A stretch of DNA of 38,284 nucleotides, taken from contig NZ_JADCBK010000134.1 in assembly GCF_020253525.1 (NCBI RefSeq), positions 1-38,284 on the forward strand. The letters run 5' to 3'. The notes under the pieces were generated by a model. That model was not told where the DNA came from. It ran no database searches and was given only the letters and a program-made list of their open reading frames with translations. This stretch comes from Aquidulcibacter sp. Lineage in GTDB: Bacteria; Pseudomonadota; Alphaproteobacteria; Caulobacterales; Aquidulcibacteraceae. This document shows positions 6,910 through 13,814 of the stretch, in pieces. Position 1 is the first letter of the stretch, and every line of letters begins with the position of its first letter. The position numbers and the translations under genes are program-made.

Positions 6910-9024
6910 ATGACCGACCTCTCTCCAACCAAAGGCCTTACACCAGACCAAGTGGCAGAGCGGGTGGATCAGATTCTGGCAGAAGCCACTTTGGCAGAAA
7001 AAGTGCGCATGATGTCGGGCAAGGGCTTCTTCAAGCTCTTTGCCGAAAGCGGCCGACATTGGGGTGCAAACCCCTATCCGGCAGGCAGTGGGGTAGAGCG
7101 TCTCAACGTACCGCCCCTCTATTTCACCGATGGCCCACGTGGGGTGGCGCGCGGCAATTCTACCTGCTTCCCTTGTACCATGGCGCGCGGCGCGACTTTT
7201 GATGTCGATCTAGAGCGGCGCATTGGCGAGGCGATGTCGATTGAAATTCGCGCCCAAGACTGCACCTTGTCTGGCGCCGTGTGCGTCAATCTATTGCGCC
7301 ATCCGGCCTGGGGCCGGGCCCAGGAAACCTATGGCGAAGATCCGTGTCATTTGGGCCAGATGGGTGCGGCCCTGGCCATCGGCCTCCAAACCCATAATGT
7401 GATTGCCACCGTCAAACATTTCGCGCTGAACTCGATGGAGAATGCGCGCTTCAAAGTCGATGTCCAAATCGATGAGCGCGCCTTGCATGAAGTCTATCTG
7501 CCGCATTTCAAAACCATTTTGGATGCAGGCTGTGCCACAGTCATGAGCGCCTATAACCAAATGAACGGCAGCTTCTGCGGGCAGAGCAAAGCCCTGTTGA
7601 CCGACATTTTGCGCGTCGAATGGGGCTTTGAGGGCTTTGTGCATTCCGATTGGGTGATGGGCTTGCGCCATGTCTATGCGGCCTCTGCGGGTCTCGACAT
7701 TGAAAACCCTGAGCCCTTGGTCTTTGGCAAGCATTTACTGGCCGCGGTGGAGGCAGGCCAAGTTGAGCCCCAAGTGATTGATCAAGCCTGCCGCCGCATC
7801 TTGTCGACCCAATACCGCTTTGCGTGCGCCGAAGACCCCTTGCCAGATTATAGCCTCGATCGGGTGGCCCAGCCTGCCCATATTGCGCTGGCGCTGGAGG
7901 CGGCGTTGAAGTCCGCGGTGCTTTTGAAGAATGACTTGATGCTGCCCTTGGACCGGAAAAAGCTGAAAAAGCTCGCCGTTCTGGGCCATCTGGCGAATAA
8001 GGAGAATACGGGCGACTTTGGCTCCAGCCGCGTTCGCCCGCCCTATGTTGTCACCGCGCTTCAAGGCCTGCAGATTGCGTTGGGTGAAGCAACGGAGATT
8101 GTCACAGGCGATGAAACGGACGTGGTAGCCGCGGTCGCCAATGCCGCAGATGCTGACGCCATCATCGTGGTGGCGGGCTATACCGCGCGGCAAGAAGGGG
8201 AGTATATCCCCGAAGACATGACCCTTGGTGTGGCCAGCGACGTCTTGCCCGCACCCAAGCCTGCCGCAGCTAACGAGCCCAGCGCCGAAGAAGCCCGCGG
8301 TGGAGATCGCACCAATCTATCGCTGCCCGCCGATCAAATCGCTTTGATTGAAGCCGCTTGTGCAACGGGTCGGCCCGTCCTTGTCGTCCTTGTCGCGGGT
8401 TCTGCCGTGCTGGTCGAGGGGTGGCAAAGCCAGGCAAGTGCAATCCTGCAAAGCTTCTATTCTGGCATGGAAGGCGGCACTGCCTTGGCGCAACTGGTGC
8501 TGGGCGAAGTGGCCCCGTCTGGCAAGCTGCCTTTCACCGTGGCGAAAGACCCTGCGCATTACCCCTTCTTCGATAAGGATGCCGATGCCATCGTCTATGA
8601 CTATTGGCATGGCTATACCAAGTTTGCGCGCGAACAGATCGAGCCGCGCTATGGCTTTGGCCATGGCCTGTCTTACACCTGTTTTGCGTATCGTGCCTTA
8701 AGCTTGCGGCGGACAAAGCGGGGCTTTCAGGCCCAAGTCAGCATCACCAATTTAGGTGAGCGGGCCGGGGAAGAGATCGCCCAACTCTATGTTGGCTTTC
8801 CGGGCCATGTGGTCGAACGCCCCGCCAAGGTTCTGAAGGCCTTTGCCCGGGTTGCCCTCGACCCCGGCCAAACCAAAGTCATCCGCTTTGAGGTGGATGC
8901 CGAGGATTTGCGCTATCGCGACACCCAGACCCACAGCTGGCGATTGGAGCCCGGCACCCACACGATTTATGTCGGGGGTTCAGCCGCGCTGGCCGATCAG
9001 CTCAGCGCGACCATTTCGCTTTAA
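6910..9024 (+). CDS. Glycoside hydrolase family 3, beta-glucosidase type, cytoplasmic
   Basis: A 704-residue three-part GH3 enzyme: an N-terminal barrel (about 20-310), an alpha/beta sandwich (about 340-560) and a C-terminal fibronectin-III-like domain (about 590-700, with GEEIAQLYV). The start is ATG 6910, with AAAGG just upstream; an in-frame TTG at 6838 lies inside murQ and was not used. The nucleophile is Asp247 in HSDWVMG. KHFALNSMENARF replaces the KHFPGHG...DSH signature of NagZ, so this is not the usual cell-wall N-acetylglucosaminidase. ARQEGEY may carry the acid/base Glu. No signal peptide is seen. A beta-glucoside substrate is likely by family, but the aglycone is unknown. The link with murQ implies cytoplasmic sugar salvage. 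Confidence 0.88.
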   Translation: MTDLSPTKGLTPDQVAERVDQILAEATLAEKVRMMSGKGFFKLFAESGRHWGANPYPAGSGVERLNVPPLYFTDGPRGVARGNSTCFPCTMARGATFDVDLERRIGEAMSIEIRAQDCTLSGAVCVNLLRHPAWGRAQETYGEDPCHLGQMGAALAIGLQTHNVIATVKHFALNSMENARFKVDVQIDERALHEVYLPHFKTILDAGCATVMSAYNQMNGSFCGQSKALLTDILRVEWGFEGFVHSDWVMGLRHVYAASAGLDIENPEPLVFGKHLLAAVEAGQVEPQVIDQACRRILSTQYRFACAEDPLPDYSLDRVAQPAHIALALEAALKSAVLLKNDLMLPLDRKKLKKLAVLGHLANKENTGDFGSSRVRPPYVVTALQGLQIALGEATEIVTGDETDVVAAVANAADADAIIVVAGYTARQEGEYIPEDMTLGVASDVLPAPKPAAANEPSAEEARGGDRTNLSLPADQIALIEAACATGRPVLVVLVAGSAVLVEGWQSQASAILQSFYSGMEGGTALAQLVLGEVAPSGKLPFTVAKDPAHYPFFDKDADAIVYDYWHGYTKFAREQIEPRYGFGHGLSYTCFAYRALSLRRTKRGFQAQVSITNLGERAGEEIAQLYVGFPGHVVERPAKVLKAFARVALDPGQTKVIRFEVDAEDLRYRDTQTHSWRLEPGTHTIYVGGSAALADQLSATISL

Positions 9025-9027
9025 GGC

Positions 9028-10098
9028 CTAAATCGTCAAAAGACCGTGGTCGAGCTTTGGCAGCACGTAGCGGCCAAACAGGTCGCACTCGGTCGCGTGG
9101 GGATAGCCGGACAAGATGAAGGCATCAAACCCGATGTCGCGATAGGCATTGATCTTGGCCAGCACTTGGTCTGGATCGCCGACAATCGCAGCCCCACAGC
9201 CCGAGCGAGCACGGCCAATGCCGGTCCACAAATTGTCTTCCACATAGCCATCATTGGCGCTGGCCGCTTCGCGCAGTTCGGCTTGACGGCGCACGCCGAC
9301 AGAGGTTGCGTCTAGGGACTTGGCACGGATCGCGTCACCCGTGGCCGCGTCGAGCTTGCTGAGCAGCCGATTGGCGGCTTCGCGTGCTTCGGCTTCGGTT
9401 TCGCGCACCACGACATGGACGCGGAAGCCATGCTTCAAGGTCCGGCCATATTTGGCAGCCCGCGCATTCATATCGTCCAAGACAGCCTTGGAATTGGCCA
9501 AAGTATCGGGCCACATGAGGTAGACATCGGCGGCTTTGGCTGCCACTTCACGGGCATCTTCTGACAGGCCACCAAAATAGAAATAGGGCGACTTGCCTGA
9601 TTGTGTGGTGATGCGCGGTGGTGCCAAGTCAAACTGGTAATACTCACCCTGATGCTTGACAGTCTCGCCATTCATCCAAGCGCGCAGGATTTCCATCGCC
9701 TCTAACGTGCGGGCATAACGGGGGGCGGAGCCCAGGGTCTCGCCCGGCATTTCAGAGGAAATGAAGTTCACCGCCAGTCGGCCCTGCATCATCCGGTCGA
9801 GCGTGGCTAATTGCCGCACGACCTGTGGCGGCCACATTTCCCCAACGCGAATCGCCAGCAAAAGACGCATCTTGCTGGTCAGCCCAGCAATGCCTGCGGC
9901 AAACACCGTGTTGTCGATACCCATCTGATAGCCCGATGGCAGCAGGATATTATCAAAGCCATTTTTCTCAGCAGTCAGCGCGATATTGCGACAATGCTCC
10001 CAACTCGACTGCAAAGCAGGCTCAGATTGGCCCAAAAACTCGTAGTCATCATCGCACAGGGCGGAGAACCAACTGACTTCAACGGGATTACGGGCCAT
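9028..10098 (-). CDS. SsuD-like FMN-dependent (LLM-class) monooxygenase
   Basis: A 356-residue bacterial-luciferase-like barrel, collinear with alkanesulfonate monooxygenase SsuD (381 residues). SsuD uses reduced FMN and O2 to split a sulfonate into sulfite and an aldehyde. Active-site residues I can align are retained: Arg226 and His228 in FRVHVVVRET, Arg298 in RARSGCG, and Tyr332 and His334 in SGYPHATE. SsuD Cys54 corresponds to Met59 here. It needs a flavin reductase, and none is in the window. The gene is divergent from the Gfo/Idh/MocA gene across 93 bp and lies near the ssu transporter, which supports a sulfonate or sulfosugar substrate. It is likely a subfamily separate from true SsuD. 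It stops 3 bp from the converging GH3 stop. Confidence 0.85.
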   Translation of the reverse strand: MARNPVEVSWFSALCDDDYEFLGQSEPALQSSWEHCRNIALTAEKNGFDNILLPSGYQMGIDNTVFAAGIAGLTSKMRLLLAIRVGEMWPPQVVRQLATLDRMMQGRLAVNFISSEMPGETLGSAPRYARTLEAMEILRAWMNGETVKHQGEYYQFDLAPPRITTQSGKSPYFYFGGLSEDAREVAAKAADVYLMWPDTLANSKAVLDDMNARAAKYGRTLKHGFRVHVVVRETEAEAREAANRLLSKLDAATGDAIRAKSLDATSVGVRRQAELREAASANDGYVEDNLWTGIGRARSGCGAAIVGDPDQVLAKINAYRDIGFDAFILSGYPHATECDLFGRYVLPKLDHGLLTI

Positions 10099-10191
10099 GA
10101 TTATTTCCTCATACTGCCAAGAGGGCGTGTATCGCCCGCCATTATGCTTATGATGTCTTATAACGAGTCAAAGCAGCTTCGGGGAGAGGTC
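10099..10191. promoter_or_regulatory. Divergent promoter region of monooxygenase and Gfo genes
   Basis: The 93-bp spacer carries a GGGCG-TGTAT-CGCCC inverted repeat (10123-10137) and an AT-rich stretch at 10140-10165 with TTATGA and TTATAA. A strong Shine-Dalgarno, GGGGAGAGG (10181-10189), sits just before ATG 10192 and decides the Gfo start. A shared operator is plausible but unproven. Confidence 0.45.
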
Positions 10192-11283
10192 ATGAGCGGC
10201 AGAATACGGGTTGGTGTCATTGGCACGGGCATGATGGGCTATGAGCACATCAATAATCTGAAGCTGATGCCGGAAGTTGAAATCACCGCTTTGGCTGACC
10301 CTACCGATCACATGCTGGCTTTGGGTAAGGGCATGTTGGGCCCGGCTGGCGAGAAGGTTGCAACCTTTAAGACCGGTGATGAGCTTTTGGCTGCGGGCCT
10401 TGTCGATGCGGTGGTGATCGCTTCACCAAACTTCACCCACCATGATGTGTTGCAGCCCGTGTTCAAAAGCGGCGTGCATGTCTTGTGCGAAAAGCCCTTA
10501 TGCACCACTGCCGAAGACGCCGCCCGCATCCGTGACCAAGCCGCCGCCTATAAGGGCGTGTTCTGGGTGGGGATGGAATATCGCTTCATGCCACCCGCGA
10601 CCGAATTTGTGACACGCGTGCATCGCGGCGATGTTGGCCGTCTGGTCATGGTGTCGATCCGCGAACACCGCTTCCCCTTCCTGCAAAAGGTCAATGATTG
10701 GAACCGCTTCTCGGCCAATACGGGCGGGACGATGGTGGAGAAATGCTGCCACTTCTTCGATCTGATGCGCCACATCATCCAGTCCGAGCCAACGCGCGTC
10801 TATTGCTCAGGCAATATGGATGTAAACCATCAGGACGAGCGTTATGATGGTCGTAAGCCCGACATCATCGACAATAGCTTTACGGTGGTTGATTTCGCCA
10901 ATGGCACGCGCGCCATGCTCGATCTGTGCATGTTTGCCGATGGGGCCGAGCATCAGGAAGAGATTTCTGCCACGGGCGATAAGGCCCGCCTCGACGTGCT
11001 GATCCCGCCTGGTGAAATGATCATGAGCCCACGTGTTGGCTTCCGCCAGCCCAAGCAAGTCACGCGCGAAACCATCCATGTCGATCCTGTCGCCCTCGAG
11101 GCTGGTTCGCACTTCGGCGCGACCTTTTATCAGCAACGGGCTTGGATCGATGCGATCTTGACTGGCGCACCCGTCCAAGTGACAGCTCAAGACGGCCTGC
11201 AAGCCGTGCGGATGGGTGCTGCGGCGGAGCTATCGGCTGCAACCGGTCGTGCGATTGAGATGAGCGAAATTGCGGGCGGCTAA
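10192..11283 (+). CDS. Gfo/Idh/MocA-family NAD-dependent protein
   Basis: A 363-residue protein with an N-terminal Rossmann domain (GTGMMG at 11-16) and the EKP motif (100-102) whose Lys is catalytic in many family members. The C-terminal half has a distinctive block, with REHRFPF near 158-163 and EKCCHFFDL at 183-191, then GNMDVNHQDERYDG. The open frame extends far upstream, but GGGGAGAGG before ATG 10192 and the Rossmann start fix this N-terminus. The family contains sugar dehydrogenases and also NAD-dependent glycosidases that act through transient oxidation. Given the sulfonate-type neighbours, a sulfosugar dehydrogenase or sulfoquinovosidase role is possible, but this is inference. It converges on ssuB with a 7-bp gap. 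Confidence 0.88.
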   Translation: MSGRIRVGVIGTGMMGYEHINNLKLMPEVEITALADPTDHMLALGKGMLGPAGEKVATFKTGDELLAAGLVDAVVIASPNFTHHDVLQPVFKSGVHVLCEKPLCTTAEDAARIRDQAAAYKGVFWVGMEYRFMPPATEFVTRVHRGDVGRLVMVSIREHRFPFLQKVNDWNRFSANTGGTMVEKCCHFFDLMRHIIQSEPTRVYCSGNMDVNHQDERYDGRKPDIIDNSFTVVDFANGTRAMLDLCMFADGAEHQEEISATGDKARLDVLIPPGEMIMSPRVGFRQPKQVTRETIHVDPVALEAGSHFGATFYQQRAWIDAILTGAPVQVTAQDGLQAVRMGAAAELSAATGRAIEMSEIAGG

Positions 11284-11290
11284 AGCCGGG

Positions 11291-12049
11291 CTAATGGGCT
11301 TCCCGCGCGCGGGGATCATCGCCAAACAATTTGTCGAGGATTTGGCCTTCAAGGGCGGCAAATTCGGGCGTGCCGCGTTTGCGCGGGCGGGGTAGGTCTA
11401 CGGCCAAATCCAGCACCACGTGACCATGATCGATCAGGATCACGCGGTCACCCAAGGCCACCGCTTCGCCCACATCATGGGTGACCATTAGGGCGGTAAA
11501 GCCAAGGTCTTGCCACACGCCTTCCAAGAGCGCCTGCATATCGATGCGGGTCAAGGCGTCCAAGGCACCTAAAGGCTCGTCCAAAGCCAATAGGGTTGGC
11601 TGGGATACAAGGGCGCGGGCCAAGGCCACACGTTGCCGCATGCCGCCGGAAAGCTGCGAGGGCCACAGGCCTTCGCGGCCTTTCAGGCCCACTTCTTCGA
11701 GAATATCGGCCGCTTGTTTATCGGCGGCTTGGCCGGATTGGCCCTCGCCTAAGCCCACGGCCACATTGTCCTTGACGCTGGCCCAAGGCAGTAAGCGCGG
11801 TTCTTGAAACACGATGCGGGCAGCTTGCGCTTTCAGCGCCGGAGCGTCCAAGACGCCACTGGTCACCGAGTCGAGGCCAATCATCAGGCGCAGGAGCGTG
11901 GATTTACCACAGCCCGACTTGCCCACGATGGACACAAACTGGCCGGCTGGAATCTCAAGGTCGATGCCTTGCAGCACGACATTATTGCCAAAGGCCTTTT
12001 TCACATCTTTCAGACTAACGCGTGACCCGCCGGTTGGTTGGCTGCTCAT
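11291..12049 (-). CDS. ssuB: ABC transporter ATPase, SsuB/TauB-type (nitrate/sulfonate family)
   Basis: A 252-residue nucleotide-binding protein that powers import by the adjacent permease. It has Walker A GKSGCGKST (43-51), the Q-loop region FQEPRLLPW, signature LSGGMRQR, Walker B with D-loop ALDEPLGALD, and the switch His in MVTHDVGEA. The FQEPRLLPW version is typical of the sulfonate, taurine and nitrate group. It is the last gene of a minus-strand unit, 3 bp after ssuC. The ssuB symbol reflects family; the true substrate may be another sulfonate or oxyanion. Confidence 0.88.
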   Translation of the reverse strand: MSSQPTGGSRVSLKDVKKAFGNNVVLQGIDLEIPAGQFVSIVGKSGCGKSTLLRLMIGLDSVTSGVLDAPALKAQAARIVFQEPRLLPWASVKDNVAVGLGEGQSGQAADKQAADILEEVGLKGREGLWPSQLSGGMRQRVALARALVSQPTLLALDEPLGALDALTRIDMQALLEGVWQDLGFTALMVTHDVGEAVALGDRVILIDHGHVVLDLAVDLPRPRKRGTPEFAALEGQILDKLFGDDPRAREAH

Positions 12050-12052
12050 GGT

Positions 12053-12835
12053 TTAGACCTTCGCATAGGCTGGGTTCCACGCGAGGAACTTGCGTTCCAG
12101 GGCGCGGGTGGCGCTATCGGCCAGCTTGCCCAAAATCGCATAAATGACGATGGACAAGACGACGATATCTGTCTGCATAAATTCGCGCGCAGCCATGGCC
12201 ATATGACCAATGCCAGAATTGGCCGCGATGGTTTCTGCCACGATCAAGGTCAGCCACATGACACCTAAGGCAAAGCGCAGACCCACAAAGATGGAGGGCA
12301 AAGCGCCCGGCAGAATGACCTTTAAGAATAAGGTCCGGTTATTCATGCCATAAATGCGGCCCATCTCGATCAATTGCGGGTCGACATTGCGGACCCCGTG
12401 CAAGGTGTTGAGATAAATTGGGAAAAACACGCCCAGTGCCACCAAGAACAAACGCGCGCTTTCGCCAATCCCAAACCAGATGATGACCAATGGGATCAAA
12501 GCCAAGTGCGGGATGTTGCGGATCATCTGCAAGGTTGGGTCCAATAGCATTTCGCCCGTCTTGCTGAGGCCGTTAAGCAGGCCCAGACTAAACCCAATCG
12601 CCCCACCAATGATGAGGCCACTCATGGCACGGGCAAAACTCACCCCCAAATTGTCGATCAGGCTGCCATCTTGTAGCTTGGTCCAAGCTGCTTCCAGCAC
12701 AGCAGTGGGGGCAGGCAGAATATTGGGCGGCAGCCAGCCGAGGCTGGATGAGACTTGCCAGAGAATGACCAGTGCCAAAGGCACTAACCATGGAAGTGCC
12801 CGACTAAAAGGACCTTCGGAGGCCGTTGCTGCCAT
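12053..12835 (-). CDS. ssuC: ABC transporter permease, SsuC-type
   Basis: A 260-residue inner-membrane permease with about six hydrophobic helices. The EAA loop that docks with the ATPase is visible around EMGRIYGMNNRTLFLKVILP, followed by ALPSIFVGLR. This version is characteristic of the SsuC/TauC group. It lies 3 bp from ssuA upstream and 3 bp from ssuB downstream on the same strand, which gives a one-operon importer. Substrate specificity resides mainly in the binding protein, so none is assigned here. Confidence 0.88.
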   Translation of the reverse strand: MAATASEGPFSRALPWLVPLALVILWQVSSSLGWLPPNILPAPTAVLEAAWTKLQDGSLIDNLGVSFARAMSGLIIGGAIGFSLGLLNGLSKTGEMLLDPTLQMIRNIPHLALIPLVIIWFGIGESARLFLVALGVFFPIYLNTLHGVRNVDPQLIEMGRIYGMNNRTLFLKVILPGALPSIFVGLRFALGVMWLTLIVAETIAANSGIGHMAMAAREFMQTDIVVLSIVIYAILGKLADSATRALERKFLAWNPAYAKV

Positions 12836-12838
12836 TGT

Positions 12839-13810
12839 TTACCCTGTCCAGCCGCGCCAAGCGGCATCACTGATGATAACTTTCTTCGGTATGATCCCTA
12901 ATTGCGCAAAGCGGTCAACCGTTGCTTGTTGTGCGGCCAGCACGTCGTCGGTCAAAGGCTCTACTTTGAAGTCCGTCCGCTTCATCGTGTCTTTGAGGAG
13001 TTCGAGTTCAAGGCCTGAAGCTTTGGCAGAGATTTCAGCAACCGCATCGGTATTGGCCGCGCACCACTCGCCCTCTTTGGCGATGGCCGACAACAACACT
13101 TTCAAGTCCTCTGGACGGGCTTCTGCAAACTTTGCGTTCGCCAAAAGGAAGCTTGCGCCACCGCCTAATTGGTCAAGGCCTGAGAGAACCCGCGCGCCCT
13201 GATCGCGGATCGCGAGGCTGTAATAGGGGTCCCAAATTACCCAGCCATCAATGCCGCCCTGGGCAAAGGCGGCCGCGGCGTCTGCCGGACCCAGATTGAC
13301 AGCCTCGACATCAGCCAATGTCAGGCCAACGCTTTGTAAGGCAATCACGGCACTATTATGGGCCGACGACCCGCGCGTGAAGCAGAGTTTTTTGCCTTTC
13401 AGGTCCTTCAAGGACTGAATGGCGGAATTTTTGGGCGTGATGATGCCACCGGCTTTGCCTGAAAGCCGAACTTGGGCGACATATTTGATTGGCGCATTGG
13501 CGACTTGGGCAAAAATCGGCGGGGTGTCGCCCGTCAGGCCCAAATCAACCGAGCCGACAGCCATGGCTTCCAATAGGGGTGGGCCGGATGGGAACTCAAC
13601 CCAATTCAGCGGCGTGATGCCAGCTGCTTTCAGGGGTTCGACCAGCGAGCCGCGCGTTTGGGCCACGAGCATGACCCCATTTTTTTGAAAGGCGAGATTA
13701 ACGCCCTTGCCTGTGGAACCGCTGCCTTGGCCACAGGCGGCAAGGGCAGCCGAAGCTGCCCCTGCTACCAAGAGACCGCGACGCGAGAACCTGTCCGCAA
13801 TCGCTGTCAT
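12839..13810 (-). CDS. ssuA: SsuA-like substrate-binding lipoprotein with Tat signal
   Basis: A 323-residue NMT1/SsuA-type periplasmic binding protein that delivers ligand to SsuCB. The N-terminus has a twin-arginine signal (SRRGLLVAG) and a lipobox, LAAC, with Cys26. It therefore appears to be Tat-exported, lipid-anchored and folded before export. The mature part keeps family patterns such as VEFPSGPPLLEAMAVGSVDLG and GKKLCFTRGSSAHN. The Ser-rich ligand contacts suggest an anionic head group, but the exact ligand is not readable. It starts 4 bp after the TonB receptor stop, so outer- and inner-membrane steps are co-transcribed. Confidence 0.87.
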   Translation of the reverse strand: MTAIADRFSRRGLLVAGAASAALAACGQGSGSTGKGVNLAFQKNGVMLVAQTRGSLVEPLKAAGITPLNWVEFPSGPPLLEAMAVGSVDLGLTGDTPPIFAQVANAPIKYVAQVRLSGKAGGIITPKNSAIQSLKDLKGKKLCFTRGSSAHNSAVIALQSVGLTLADVEAVNLGPADAAAAFAQGGIDGWVIWDPYYSLAIRDQGARVLSGLDQLGGGASFLLANAKFAEARPEDLKVLLSAIAKEGEWCAANTDAVAEISAKASGLELELLKDTMKRTDFKVEPLTDDVLAAQQATVDRFAQLGIIPKKVIISDAAWRGWTG

Positions 13811-13814
13811 AGGA

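Noticed and set aside
9811-10191. Extended N-terminus of the Gfo/Idh/MocA gene from an upstream TTG
   Set aside because: It runs antisense through the monooxygenase gene, and a strong ribosome site fixes the start at 10192.
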